Numbered from the stretch's first letter, positions 26,200 through 34,750 are shown. The stretch is 64,000 bases of DNA from Collinsella aerofaciens (GCF_015548375.1 NZ_JADMWW010000007.1:34367-98366), one strand, 5' to 3'. Program-made: numbers and translations. Notes: generated by a model not told the origin, from the letters alone.

Positions 26200-26889
26200 A
26201 TGTCCCATACCGCCGCTCCCAAGGTTGCTTTTATTTTCGACTGCGATGGCACCTTGGTTAATAGCACCCCCGTTTGGGGCTATGCCCAGCCCGAGTTATT
26301 GCGCCGCCACGGGATTGACGTGACCGTGGATGACTTTGCCCAATTTGAGCACCTTTCGCTGGAGGATGAGTGCCAGGCCTACCACGACACGTGGGGCATT
26401 GGCGCGAATGGCGAGGAGCTGTATCGCGAGCTGGGCGAGATTTTGATCGATGGCTACTCCAAGGTGCCGCCGCGCGAGGGGCTTCTGGCATTTTTGGAGC
26501 AGGCCAAGGCGGCGGGCATTGCCATGTGCGTGGCCACGTCCACGCCGGCCGAGCTGGTACAGTCCGCGCTCGCTGGTGCCGGGCTCGATGCTTACATGGA
26601 GTTTGTTACCACGACGGGCGAGGCAGGACGCTCCAAGCAGTTCCCCGATGTGTACGAGCTGGCTCTGCGTCGCTTGGAGGAGCGCCACGGGCACAAGTTT
26701 GAGCGTGCTTGGGTGTTTGAGGACGCGGTCTTTGGCCTTAAGAGCTCTGGGACCGCCGGCTTTATGCGTGTAGGTATTTATGACCCGCACGGCCGCATGA
26801 AGCGCGACGACGTGCGCGCCAATTGCGATATCTTTATCGACAGCTACGAGGAGCTGGATCTGTCCCGCGTGCTTTCGTTTGAGGGATAG
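26200..26889 (+). CDS. HAD-superfamily hydrolase, beta-phosphoglucomutase-like
   Basis: The 229-residue protein has all four HAD motifs: FIFDCDGTLVNS (nucleophile and acid Asp), ATSTPAE, the Lys of GRSKQFPDVY and VFEDAVFGLKSSGTAG. The helical cap inserted after motif 1 is of the beta-PGM/phosphatase type. It dephosphorylates or isomerises a small phosphosugar or similar; the substrate cannot be read from sequence. GAAAGG lies 7 bases before the ATG at 26200. It is divergent from glgB and shares its putative operator, so control by sugar supply is plausible. Confidence 0.88.
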   Translation: MSHTAAPKVAFIFDCDGTLVNSTPVWGYAQPELLRRHGIDVTVDDFAQFEHLSLEDECQAYHDTWGIGANGEELYRELGEILIDGYSKVPPREGLLAFLEQAKAAGIAMCVATSTPAELVQSALAGAGLDAYMEFVTTTGEAGRSKQFPDVYELALRRLEERHGHKFERAWVFEDAVFGLKSSGTAGFMRVGIYDPHGRMKRDDVRANCDIFIDSYEELDLSRVLSFEG

Positions 26890-26898
26890 GCGAGGGCT

Positions 26899-27540
26899 GT
26901 GGCTTGCAAGGTATTAGTGGTCTGCGGCTCGCCCGTGGTGGCGAGCGCGGATCTGTTGCATAGGCTAGCGGGGGAGTGCGATCACGTTGTCGCCGTGGAC
27001 CGCGGACTCGACGCGCTGCTGGGCGCGGGACTGGGCTGCGACGTGTATGTGGGGGATGCCGACACGGTGAGCGATGCAGGTCGCTCGCTGGTCGATGCCG
27101 CCACCGGCTTTGAAGTTGAGCGCCATGACTCGTACAAGGACTATACCGATCTGGCGCTGGCGCTCGATTCCGTCCGCCGTCGCTGGCCGGGTGCCGAACT
27201 GGTTGCGACCTGCGCCACCGGCGGCCGTCCTGATATGGCGCTGAGCGTGCTGGGGCTGCTCGCGGGCTACGAGGATGCCCCAGTCTGGATTGCTGAAGAT
27301 GAGACCACGACCCGCATCCTGCGCGGAGGCGAATCGTGGACCATTGAAGGCGCCGAAGGCAAGACGTTTTCCATCATCGCCATAGCGCCTGGGACGGTGG
27401 CAAGCGAGCACGGCCTAGAGTGGGAGCTAGATTGCGCCCCGCTGGGCTTGTTGGCCGACACGGGCATCAGCAACGTCGTCAGGTCAACAGCCAAGATCCA
27501 AGTCCACACCGGCACCGCCATAGCTTATCTATATCAATAG
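26899..27540 (+). CDS. Thiamine pyrophosphokinase
   Basis: The 213-residue protein matches the TPK fold: an N-terminal Rossmann-like domain with VVAVDRGLDALLGAG, the metal- and substrate-binding GDADTVSD, and YKDYTDLALAL, then a C-terminal beta domain with VVRSTAKIQVHTG. TPK converts thiamine to thiamine diphosphate. The start is GTG at 26899 with GAGG 4 bases upstream, 10 bases after the HAD gene, so the two form an operon. The symbol is left empty because names vary (thiN/tnr3). Confidence 0.88.
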   Translation: MACKVLVVCGSPVVASADLLHRLAGECDHVVAVDRGLDALLGAGLGCDVYVGDADTVSDAGRSLVDAATGFEVERHDSYKDYTDLALALDSVRRRWPGAELVATCATGGRPDMALSVLGLLAGYEDAPVWIAEDETTTRILRGGESWTIEGAEGKTFSIIAIAPGTVASEHGLEWELDCAPLGLLADTGISNVVRSTAKIQVHTGTAIAYLYQ

Positions 27541-27568
27541 GCATTTAGAATCTGACCCAAAAAAGTCC

Positions 27569-27597
27569 TTGCATCAATGAAAATCTTCCCCTATAGT
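27569..27597 (+). promoter_or_regulatory. Promoter of tRNA-Ala
   Basis: TTGCAT (27569-27574) and TATAGT (27592-27597) are separated by exactly 17 bases, and the tRNA begins 14 bases further on. It is the clearest sigma-70-type promoter in the core part of the window. Confidence 0.75.
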
Positions 27598-27610
27598 ATC
27601 TCCTCGTCAC

Positions 27611-27686
27611 GGGGGCGTAGCTCAGCTGGGAGAGCGCTTGACTGGCAGTCAAGAGGTCAGGGGTTCGATCCCCCTCGTCTCCACCA
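27611..27686 (+). tRNA. tRNA-Ala (anticodon GGC)
   Basis: The 76-base gene folds into a standard cloverleaf. The acceptor stem is GGGGGCG with CGTCTCC and includes the G3-U70 pair that identifies tRNA-Ala. The anticodon stem CTTGA/TCAAG holds the loop CTGGCAG, so the anticodon is GGC (reads GCC). The T-loop is GGTTCGATCC and CCA is encoded. No integrase follows it. Confidence 0.97.
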
Positions 27687-27806
27687 TCGTGAATGCAAGG
27701 CCACTCAATTGAGTGTCCTTTTTTATTTGCATATGGTTTTTAACGGCCTTAACTGCATTTTTGCAAAATTTGCAGATTGCTTTCCTGTTCAAGTTTGCCG
27801 TCTGCA

Positions 27807-27835
27807 GCAGTTGTCGCAAAATTTGCGACAACTGC
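27807..27835. repeat. 29-bp perfect palindrome in the region upstream of the capsule locus
   Basis: Half-site GCAGTTGTCGCAAA mirrors itself around a single A at 27821. A related GCAAAATTTGC core occurs about 45 bases earlier (near 27762-27772). It lies in the 960-base, AT-rich, apparently non-coding region between tRNA-Ala and the capsule locus. A regulator-binding site or short-hairpin element is possible; no T-run follows. Confidence 0.7.
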
Positions 27836-28399
27836 ACCCTAAAAGTTATCCAACAAATCGCCTCAAAATGCGTTGACTCTATAGTCAGGCGTGCCTATTG
27901 CGTGATGAGCATTTTCGCAATTCGGCGCCCACACCCACACACCCAGAAAATGTTGTGCAATTTATTTCCCAGTTCTGTACATTATTTGTAAGCACCGCGT
28001 AATTCCTTTGGCGCTTTAATGCATAAGCTCGCCTGCATTTTCATTGACTTCCGGTGCAAGCGCTCCATTAACCTGCGTCAACGTGAACAACTTATGCAAA
28101 CAACCCCCTCAAGCTCGGATTTGTTGCATATGTTGTTCAACACAACCCAAATCGGTCTCGCTCATAGCTTGTGCTAGGATACCTAACGTTACATGGGTTC
28201 AACTGTGCTCAGGCTCCATCAAGTCACATAGCGCAGGATCGATCGGCATCCGGCCGTAACGGCGGTGTTAGAAAAACCACGAGCTCCAATACAGTGGTCA
28301 TGCAGCGATGTTTTGAATTGATTGGCGGTAATTTATATTTCCGCAAGATATTCTAGGCATTTTTTTGCATGGCAAAACGCAGCAAGCACTTCAGCTGTT

Positions 28400-28449
28400 T
28401 GCGTGCGAGTCAGTCAGTTGTGAATCATCCCCAGACTGACTCGCACGCA
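28400..28449 (+). promoter_or_regulatory. Hairpin in the capsule leader
   Basis: TGCGTGCGAGTCAGTC (28400-28415) and GACTGACTCGCACGCA (28434-28449) are perfect 16-base arms around an 18-base loop. No T-run follows directly. It is about 100 bases upstream of the second leader hairpin, and could be a terminator, a pause site or an antiterminator recognition element. Confidence 0.7.
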
Positions 28450-28550
28450 GCCAACTGCATGTGCTTTCGTCGTTAAGACGATTAGCCACATATGGGCTGC
28501 GCCTATACATACCGTTCACGGTGGGGCAGAGCCACGTGCTTGTCTAACTG

Positions 28551-28623
28551 GGCTCAGGGTTTGAATATGGAGCGCCTTCGCGCACAAGCGCCCTGGCGTA
28601 GCCATACCCAAACCCCGTGAGCC
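28551..28623 (+). promoter_or_regulatory. Large structured leader hairpin immediately upstream of the NusG-like gene
   Basis: GGCTCA (28551-28556) pairs with TGAGCC (28618-28623), and GGGTTTG (28557-28563) with CAAACCC (28609-28615), separated by a 2-base CG bulge on the 3' side. TATGG then pairs with CCATA, and the apex holds GCGC-CTTC-GCGC. It ends 30 bases before the start of the NusG-like gene. LoaP-type antiterminators are known to act through structured leader RNA, so this is the prime candidate for its target. Confidence 0.6.
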
Positions 28624-28652
28624 ATACGTAAGACAGCAAGGGGGTGGTGCTC

Positions 28653-29198
28653 GTGTGGTATGTGATCCAAGTCACTAACGGTCGCGAAGACGTTATGCGC
28701 GAGCGCATCGAGCGCATGGTGCCGGCTGGCGTCATGCAGGAGCTCTTTTATCCCCAATATCAAACCGAGATCAAGCTACACCGCGAATGGGTCAGCACGA
28801 CCAAGCCGCTCTTTCCCGGTTATCTCATTTGCGATACGGCGAATCCGCGCACCGTGCAACAGTATTTGCTGCGCATGGACGACTTTGCCCGGGTGCTTTC
28901 CCAGGACGGTCGGTTTGTGCCGCTGGCAAAAGAAGAGACCCAGCTCATTGGCAGCTTTACCAATAGGGGAGACCGCGTGGTGCCCATGAGCGAGGCTCTA
29001 AAGGATGGAGACCAGGTCGTAGTAACGGCAGGCCCGCTGCTGGGGCACGAGGCCCTTATCAAAACCATTAACAGACGCAAGAGCACTGCCTTTTTGGAGC
29101 TCGACTTGTGCGGCCGACGCGTAACCACCCGCGTTGGCCTTGCGGTGCTTTCAAAAGAGCAGCGCGTTATGCGCAATCACAGAAGAGCGATCGCCTAG
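28653..29198 (+). CDS. NusG-family transcription antiterminator, LoaP-like
   Basis: The 181-residue protein begins WYVIQVTNGREDVMRERIERM and continues with the NGN-domain core (LFYPQYQTEIKLH, then TTKPLFPGYLIC). The C-terminal 60 residues fit a KOW domain (EALKDGDQVVVTAGPLLGHEALI). Specialised NusG paralogs of this type bind RNA polymerase and carry it past terminators in long polysaccharide or antibiotic operons. It is the first gene of the capsule locus, as expected for such regulators. GTG at 28653 follows GGGGG by 8 bases; GTGs at 28644 and 28647 are also in frame but too close to that site. Housekeeping nusG is not in the window. Confidence 0.85.
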   Translation: MWYVIQVTNGREDVMRERIERMVPAGVMQELFYPQYQTEIKLHREWVSTTKPLFPGYLICDTANPRTVQQYLLRMDDFARVLSQDGRFVPLAKEETQLIGSFTNRGDRVVPMSEALKDGDQVVVTAGPLLGHEALIKTINRRKSTAFLELDLCGRRVTTRVGLAVLSKEQRVMRNHRRAIA

Positions 29199-29263
29199 CT
29201 GCAAGCTCGCAAGCGGACGACCGAAGGCAAAAAGTATCGGGGGAGGGGCTCTTGGAGCCTACG

Positions 29264-30046
29264 ATGATGACCATGGCACAGGGCGCGCGGGAGACGCGCA
29301 CGGCCGCCACGGCGAATTCCGTCACTGCCGCAGCCGGTGCTGCGGGGGATTACCTTACAAACGAAGAAGCGTACAAGATGCTGCGCGGTGCCAACTCCGG
29401 CGTGAAGCCCGAGCTTGGGCACAGGCTCTACCGCGTTGTTAAGCGTACGGTGGACATTGTCGCCGCCGGCGGAGCCCTGGTGTTGCTCTTTATTCCCGGG
29501 GTAATTCTGAGCGTGGTCATTTGCATAAAGAGCCCGGGCGCCAGCCCCCTATATTCACAGTGGCGCGTGGGCCGCGTGCGCAAAGACGGCACGTTCTACC
29601 TGTTTAAGATCTACAAGTTCCGCAGCATGGTTCCCAACGCAGACCAAATGCTCAAGGACTTGCAGGCCCAAAACGAGGCCACTGGCCCCATGTTTAAAAT
29701 GAAGCACGACCCGCGCATTATTCCCGGTGTGGGTAACTTCATTCGCAAGCACAGCATCGACGAGCTGCCCCAGCTCATCAACGTGTTCTTGGGCCAAATG
29801 AACCTCATTGGCCCGCGCCCCGGCCTGCCGCGCGAGGTTGCCCTGTACAGCGAGCACGACATGAAGCGCCTGGCGGTAAAACCCGGCTGCAGCGGTCCTT
29901 GGCAGGTAATGGGCCGCAGCTACCTGGGCTTCAACGAAATGGTTGAGCTGGATCTTCACTATATAGAGAATCGCAGCCTGCGCCAGGACCTGCGGTTGAT
30001 ATTCGGCACGCTGAAGACGATGTTCTCTGGGGAAGGTGCCGTGTAG
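29264..30046 (+). CDS. Undecaprenyl-phosphate sugar-1-phosphate transferase (initiating)
   Basis: The 260-residue protein belongs to the bacterial sugar transferase family (WcaJ/EpsL type). It puts the first sugar phosphate on the lipid carrier. One membrane helix (about 63-87, IVAAGGALVLLFIPGVILSV) precedes the catalytic domain, with FKIYKFRSMVPNAD, the ELPQLINVFLGQMNLIGPRP signature and GPWQVMGRS. It has one helix rather than five, so it is a short form. An N-terminal low-complexity segment (TAATANSVTAAAGAAG) is unusual. ATG at 29264 has GGAG at 6 bases. The stop codon is 1 base from the next start. Confidence 0.9.
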   Translation: MMTMAQGARETRTAATANSVTAAAGAAGDYLTNEEAYKMLRGANSGVKPELGHRLYRVVKRTVDIVAAGGALVLLFIPGVILSVVICIKSPGASPLYSQWRVGRVRKDGTFYLFKIYKFRSMVPNADQMLKDLQAQNEATGPMFKMKHDPRIIPGVGNFIRKHSIDELPQLINVFLGQMNLIGPRPGLPREVALYSEHDMKRLAVKPGCSGPWQVMGRSYLGFNEMVELDLHYIENRSLRQDLRLIFGTLKTMFSGEGAV

Positions 30047-30047
30047 C

Positions 30048-31151
30048 ATGCGCATCGCCATGATAGGCCAAAAGAGAACGGGTTCGCGCGAGGGCGGCGT
30101 AGAAGTGGTGGTAGGCGAGCTTGCTCGCCGTATGGCAGACCTTGGTCACCAAGTAACCTGCTACGACCGTATGGGCGAAGGAGCTCCTTCCGAGCCCTAC
30201 GAGAAGGATGGCTACCGCATCGTTCCCGTAAAGGCTCTGGACATCAAGGGGCTCTCTGCGCTCACGAGCAGCTTTGCCGCAACAAGGGCCGCCATCAAAG
30301 ACGGGGCAGACGTAATTCACTATCACGCAGAGGGGCCGTGCGTCCCCCTTCGTTTTGCGCGTTCCGCGGACATCAGGACCGTGGCAACGATCCACGGCCT
30401 GGACTGGCAGCGTGCAAAATGGGGCGGCTTGGCTTCCAAGTACATCAAGTTCGGCGAGGCGACGGCGGCCAAGTGCGCGGATGCGCTCATCGTGCTTTCC
30501 CGGGGCAATCAGGAGTACTTCAAGGAGGCTTACGGCCGCGAGGCTACGCTCATTCCCAACGGCATCACTCCCGAGGCGGATCTTCCCGCGAAGGAGATCT
30601 CCGAGCGCTTGGGGCTCACCCAGGGCTCCTATGTCCTCTACCTCGGTCGCATTGTGCCCGAGAAGCGACCGGAACTGTTGGTGGAGGCGTACAAGCAGGT
30701 AAAGACGGATAAGCGCCTGGTTATCGCGGGCGACTCCTCCGATACGGACGACTACGCCGTGGCGCTCAAAGAGGCTGCCGCGTCCGACCCCCGCGCGCTC
30801 TTTACCGGCCACGTTGAGGGCAACCTGCTCTCCGAGCTGTACTCCAACGCGTATTGCTACGCGCTCCCCTCCGACGTTGAGGGCCTGCCCATGAGCTTGC
30901 TGGAGGCCATGTCTCACGGTGCGGCATGCGTTACCTCGGATATTCCCGAGTGCGCGGATGTTCTGCAGGGTTGTGGGCTCACGTTCCCACACGGAGACGC
31001 GGGGGCGCTGCGCGACGTGCTTGAAGGCCTGATAGCGGATTCTGCCCAAGCGGAGAGGCTGGGCGCCATGGCACGTGACCGCGCGATTAATGGCTATGAC
31101 TGGAACAGCGTCGTCCAAAGGACGCTTGCTTTGTATGAGGATGTTGCGTAA
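30048..31151 (+). CDS. Glycosyltransferase family 4
   Basis: This is a 367-residue GT-B enzyme. The N-terminus has the GT4 donor loop GSREGGVEVVVGELARRM; the C-terminal half has LYLGRIVPEKRPELLVEAY and the nucleotide-binding DVEGLPMSLLEAMSHGAACV. It should add the second or a later sugar to the lipid-linked repeat unit; acceptor and sugar are unknown. The stop overlaps the next ATG (TAATG). Confidence 0.9.
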   Translation: MRIAMIGQKRTGSREGGVEVVVGELARRMADLGHQVTCYDRMGEGAPSEPYEKDGYRIVPVKALDIKGLSALTSSFAATRAAIKDGADVIHYHAEGPCVPLRFARSADIRTVATIHGLDWQRAKWGGLASKYIKFGEATAAKCADALIVLSRGNQEYFKEAYGREATLIPNGITPEADLPAKEISERLGLTQGSYVLYLGRIVPEKRPELLVEAYKQVKTDKRLVIAGDSSDTDDYAVALKEAAASDPRALFTGHVEGNLLSELYSNAYCYALPSDVEGLPMSLLEAMSHGAACVTSDIPECADVLQGCGLTFPHGDAGALRDVLEGLIADSAQAERLGAMARDRAINGYDWNSVVQRTLALYEDVA

Positions 31152-32434
31152 TGAAGATCCTTCTTGTAAATAAGTTTCATTGGCGCAAGGGTGGAAGCGA
31201 GACGTACTACTTTGCTCTTGCCGATGGTCTTCGCGCTCTTGGGCATGAAGTTGCCTTCTTCAGCATGGAGGATGAGCGTAATGAGCCGACTGAGTGGTCG
31301 CGTTACTTTGTAACGAATCGCGACTATAACGGACCGAGCTCTATTGTCGATAAGGCGAAGGCCGCGCAGGCACTTGTGTATTCCAAAGAGGCGCGCGAGA
31401 AGTTCGATGCGCTGTGCCGTGAATTCCAGCCCGATGTAATCCATCTCAATCTCACTCATAGGCAGATTACGTTTTCCATCTTGGACGCTCCTTGGCTAAA
31501 GCAGCATCCAACGCCGGTTGTGTATACCTCGCACGACTTGATTCTTGCTTGCCCGAGCTATCTTATGCTTGATTCCGAGGGCAACGTTTGCGATTCGTGT
31601 CTCGGGGGTCATTTTGGCAATTGCCTTAAGAAGAAGTGCGTAAAGGGTTCGATCGCAAAAAGCGCGTTAGCGGTGGCTGAGGCGGAGTGGCTTAAACGGC
31701 ACAAAACCTATTCACGTCTCGATCGCATCATCTGCCCGAGTGAGTTCATGCGGAACAAGTTTATTGAAGCGGGGCTTCCCGAGCGTCAGCTTGTCCTCAT
31801 GCGGAATTTCCTGAATCCCGATTCGATGTCACGGGAAGTTGCCAACCAAAATAATGAAGATCCCTACATGCTGTATCTGGGACGCCTTTCTCGCGAGAAA
31901 GGCGTGTTAACGCTCGTGCATGCTTTTGAGAAGGCGGCACCGGTGATCCCTGATTGGCGTCTTGTTATTGCAGGCGATGGCCCTGAATGTGATGCTGTGA
32001 AGGTCAAAGTTTCCGCAATGCCAAACGAAATAAGCTCGAGGATTGAGCTGGTTGGATATAAAACCGGTGACGCCCTGCGCGGACTTGTGAATCGAGCCAC
32101 TCTGGCGGCTGCGCCGTCAGAGTGCCTCGAGAACGCGCCATATGCGGTTCTCGAGGCACTCGCCGCGGGCAAGCCCGTTATCGGTACGAACATGGGCGGA
32201 ATACCCGAGCTGGTACGTGAGGGTGAAACGGGCTTCCTGGCTGAAGCCCACGATGAGGCAGGACTCGCAGATGCAATCCGTAGGGGTGCGGCGGTGGCCG
32301 CCGATCCTGCGGCTTACGCCGCGATGAGCGCGCATTGCCGTTCATTCGTGGCAGAGAACTGTAATCAAGAGAAATACATCCGGAATCTCGTCTCCCTGTA
32401 TCAAGAACTAATAGACCGGAAGGTGGTGGCCTAA
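31151..32434 (+). CDS. Glycosyltransferase family 4 with a cysteine-rich insertion
   Basis: This is a 427-residue GT-B enzyme. The N-terminal loop is FHWRKGGSETYYFALADGL; the C-terminal domain has LYLGRLSREKGVLTLVHAFE and APSECLENAPYAVLEALAAG. A cysteine cluster (CPSYLMLDSEGNVCDSC, then CLKKKC) in the middle may bind zinc or iron-sulfur, as in a subset of capsule GT4 enzymes. GC is lower than in the preceding gene. The coding sequence contains a 24-bp palindrome (31882-31905) and a 15-bp-arm hairpin (32120-32161). Confidence 0.9.
   Translation: MKILLVNKFHWRKGGSETYYFALADGLRALGHEVAFFSMEDERNEPTEWSRYFVTNRDYNGPSSIVDKAKAAQALVYSKEAREKFDALCREFQPDVIHLNLTHRQITFSILDAPWLKQHPTPVVYTSHDLILACPSYLMLDSEGNVCDSCLGGHFGNCLKKKCVKGSIAKSALAVAEAEWLKRHKTYSRLDRIICPSEFMRNKFIEAGLPERQLVLMRNFLNPDSMSREVANQNNEDPYMLYLGRLSREKGVLTLVHAFEKAAPVIPDWRLVIAGDGPECDAVKVKVSAMPNEISSRIELVGYKTGDALRGLVNRATLAAAPSECLENAPYAVLEALAAGKPVIGTNMGGIPELVREGETGFLAEAHDEAGLADAIRRGAAVAADPAAYAAMSAHCRSFVAENCNQEKYIRNLVSLYQELIDRKVVA
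31882..31905. repeat. 24-bp perfect palindrome inside the GT4 gene
   Basis: The half-site ACGCCTTTCTCG is followed directly by its exact complement. It encodes the conserved GT4 stretch GRLSREKGV. It is one of several perfect inverted repeats in capsule coding sequences. Confidence 0.9.
32120..32161. repeat. 15-bp-arm perfect hairpin inside the GT4 gene
   Basis: GAGTGCCTCGAGAAC (32120-32134) and GTTCTCGAGGCACTC (32147-32161) enclose a 12-base, partly self-complementary loop. It encodes ECLENAPYAVLEAL, the nucleotide-binding Glu region. Confidence 0.9.
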
Positions 32435-32437
32435 CCC

Positions 32438-33574
32438 ATGGCCGAGAAGAAACTCAACGGAACCGTAATCGTAACGTACCGCTGCAACGCGCGCTGCACC
32501 ATGTGCAACCGCTACAAGGCTCCCAGCCGTCCGGAGGAGGAGCTCTCCCTCGACGTGATCAAGAAGCTCCCGCGCATGTACTTCACCAACATCACCGGTG
32601 GCGAGCCCTTCATCAGGACCGACCTTGCGGATATCGTGCGCGAGCTGTACAAGAAGTCCGACCGCATCGTCATCTCCACCAACGGCTTCTTCACCGACCG
32701 CATCATCTCCCTTGCCGAGGAATTCCCCCAGGTGGGAATCCGCATCTCCATCGAGGGTCTGCAGCAGACCAACGATGAGATCCGCGGTCTCCAGAACGGC
32801 TTCAACCGCGGCTACGAGACGCTCAAGAAGCTCGTGGAAATGAAGCACCCGGACGTGGGCTTTGGCATGACGGTGCAGGATCGCAACGCTGCGGACTTGG
32901 TGCCGCTGTACAAGCTTTCCGACGAGCTCGGCATGGAGTTCGCCACCGCCAGCCTGCACAACAGCTTCTACTTTGTCGAGGCGAAGAACATCATCAAGGA
33001 CCGTCCCATGGTGGCCCAGAACTTCGAGGACCTGGTAAACGAGCTCCTCAAGTCCAACGAGCCCAAGAAGTGGTTCCGCGCGTACTTCAACATGGGCCTC
33101 ATCAACTACATCTATGGGCAGAAGCGCCTGCTCCCGTGCGATATGGCGTTCGACACGTTCTTCATCGACCCCTACGGCGACGTCATGCCCTGCAACGGCA
33201 CCAAGGAGAAGCTCGTTATGGGCAACCTTAACGACGAGTCTTGGGATGAGCTGTGGGAGAGCGCCCAGGCCGAGAAAGTGCGCGGCTGCGTGCGCCACTG
33301 CGACCGCAACTGCTGGATGATCGGCTCCGTGTCTCCTGCCATGCACAAGTACATCTGGAAACCCGCGTCGTGGGTGCTGGCGCACAAGCTCAAGCCCGGC
33401 AAGAAGTTCGACATGCACGAGCTCCCCATCGTGCGCGACTACGAGTCGGGCAAGGTGACGAAGGAGGAGCTGGACGCTCTTTCCACCTGTGACATGCACG
33501 CCGCGATCAACGACGGCCTTTCCGACGCAAGCCGAGCCGACGCGCACGTGTACGAGACTGAGGAGGCGCTGTAG
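32438..33574 (+). CDS. Radical SAM/SPASM-domain protein in the capsule locus
   Basis: The 378-residue protein has the radical SAM CxxxCxxC (CNARCTMCN, residues 16-24), GGE motif (NITGGEPFI) and a typical half-barrel. The C-terminal part has SPASM-like cysteines: LPCDMAFDTFFIDPYGDVMPCNG, then CVRHCDRNC. SPASM proteins bind extra iron-sulfur clusters and often modify peptides or sugars. The position between glycosyltransferase and pyruvyl transferase genes suggests sugar or lipid-intermediate modification, but the substrate is unknown. It is C-ending in codon use and GC-rich compared with the GT4 gene before it. Confidence 0.85.
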   Translation: MAEKKLNGTVIVTYRCNARCTMCNRYKAPSRPEEELSLDVIKKLPRMYFTNITGGEPFIRTDLADIVRELYKKSDRIVISTNGFFTDRIISLAEEFPQVGIRISIEGLQQTNDEIRGLQNGFNRGYETLKKLVEMKHPDVGFGMTVQDRNAADLVPLYKLSDELGMEFATASLHNSFYFVEAKNIIKDRPMVAQNFEDLVNELLKSNEPKKWFRAYFNMGLINYIYGQKRLLPCDMAFDTFFIDPYGDVMPCNGTKEKLVMGNLNDESWDELWESAQAEKVRGCVRHCDRNCWMIGSVSPAMHKYIWKPASWVLAHKLKPGKKFDMHELPIVRDYESGKVTKEELDALSTCDMHAAINDGLSDASRADAHVYETEEAL

Positions 33575-33646
33575 TGCAGCCGGGTGGAAAAATCGAATGC
33601 AAAAATTCAGAAATAGCGGTTGCTCGATATCAATCGGAGGAAACAC

Positions 33647-34750
33647 GTGAAAGTATCCTGCATAACCAGGCACGCAATCTCTAATTATGGCTCCCTGCTC
33701 CAGGCATATGCGACACAACGAGCGGTAGAGAGCTTGGGGCATGAGTTCGAGATTATGGACTATGTACCTGCTTGTGAGGACGTATCCCAGCAGGTGAGGA
33801 CGCTTCTTTCGACAAAGCCGTCCTGGAACGGGAACCCGTTGAAGAAGTCTGTCTACAGACTTCTGATGGAGCCTGAGACAAGGGTGGCGGGCAAGCGGTT
33901 TGCGCGTGAGCGTTCCCAGCTGCTTAAGATGAGCCCTCACTATGCATCCCTGGAGGAGCTGAAGGCTAATCCGCCCAAGGCCGATGTCTATATGACTGGA
34001 AGCGATCAGGTGTGGGGTCCCATCAGCTCGGGCGCATACGACCTGTCATACGCGCTTGAGTTTGCTCCCGAGGGCGCAAGGCGCATCTCATATGCGGCAA
34101 GCTTTGGTAAGAAGAATATCCCGGATAGCGTGCGCCCCAGGTTTCTCGAGGACCTTCGAGCATATGAGGCCGTGTTCGTACGCGAGGATGCCGCGCGCGA
34201 GCAGCTTGCCTCGTGGGGCATAGAGGCCGGACAGGTTGTCGATCCCACGCTGCTGCTTGATGGCGAGGCGTGGAGAAGGATGGCGGCACCTGCCCCGAAG
34301 GGCGAATACATCCTCGTCTACCAGATTCACAGCGACCCGACGGTGGGGCAGTACGCCGTGAAGGTTGCCAAAAAGCTTGGCTTGCCCCTGATACGGATCT
34401 CAGCAAGCCTGCACCAGGCCTCACGCGAGGGCAAGTTCAAGTGGCTGCCGACGCTTGCTGAGTTTCTCTCGTATGTCGACAACGCAGCATGCCTAGTCAC
34501 GGACTCGTTCCACGGTACGGCTTTTGCCATAAATCTCAATACGCCGCTGGTAGAAGTGCTGCCCAAGAACGGAACCTCGAGCAGGAACGTGAGTATTCTG
34601 CGACTCACGGACCTCACGGACAGAGTGCTTCAGAATCTAGATGATGTCGAGTTAGCATCCAAGCAGATTGACTTTGGTCGGGTCAACGACGTGATGGGTG
34701 CGGAGAGGGAGAAGTCCCTAGCGCAGCTCAAGAGCATGATTGAGGAGTAG
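33647..34750 (+). CDS. Polysaccharide pyruvyl transferase family protein (first copy)
   Basis: The 367-residue protein matches the PF04230 family. It has SNYGSLLQAYATQRAVESLG near the N-terminus, YMTGSDQVWGP in the middle and TDSFHGTAFAINL near 290, the usual three landmarks. Such proteins attach ketal pyruvate to sugars using phosphoenolpyruvate, giving the polymer negative charge. The start is GTG at 33647, chosen because GGAGG lies 6 bases upstream. It partners the FrhB-type gene that follows, which overlaps its ribosome site. Confidence 0.85.
   Translation: MKVSCITRHAISNYGSLLQAYATQRAVESLGHEFEIMDYVPACEDVSQQVRTLLSTKPSWNGNPLKKSVYRLLMEPETRVAGKRFARERSQLLKMSPHYASLEELKANPPKADVYMTGSDQVWGPISSGAYDLSYALEFAPEGARRISYAASFGKKNIPDSVRPRFLEDLRAYEAVFVREDAAREQLASWGIEAGQVVDPTLLLDGEAWRRMAAPAPKGEYILVYQIHSDPTVGQYAVKVAKKLGLPLIRISASLHQASREGKFKWLPTLAEFLSYVDNAACLVTDSFHGTAFAINLNTPLVEVLPKNGTSSRNVSILRLTDLTDRVLQNLDDVELASKQIDFGRVNDVMGAEREKSLAQLKSMIEE
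33843..33864. repeat. 9-bp-arm perfect hairpin inside the first pyruvyl transferase gene
   Basis: AGAAGTCTG-TCTA-CAGACTTCT, coding for KKSVYRLL. It is shorter than the other intragenic hairpins and could be chance alone; it is listed because it adds to the pattern. Confidence 0.8.

Larger units (their letters stand above)
27687..28652 (+). other. Long non-coding region ahead of the capsule locus
   Basis: About 965 bases without a supported gene. It is AT-rich for its first 700 bases and holds the palindrome at 27807-27835, a hairpin at 28400-28449 and the large hairpin at 28551-28623. TGTGCTAGGAT near 28167 is a possible extended -10 box. The length and structure suit a regulated 5' leader for the capsule transcript. 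Confidence 0.6.

Noticed and set aside
27577..27876. Open frame running through tRNA-Ala
   Set aside because: It includes the complete tRNA and lacks a ribosome site.
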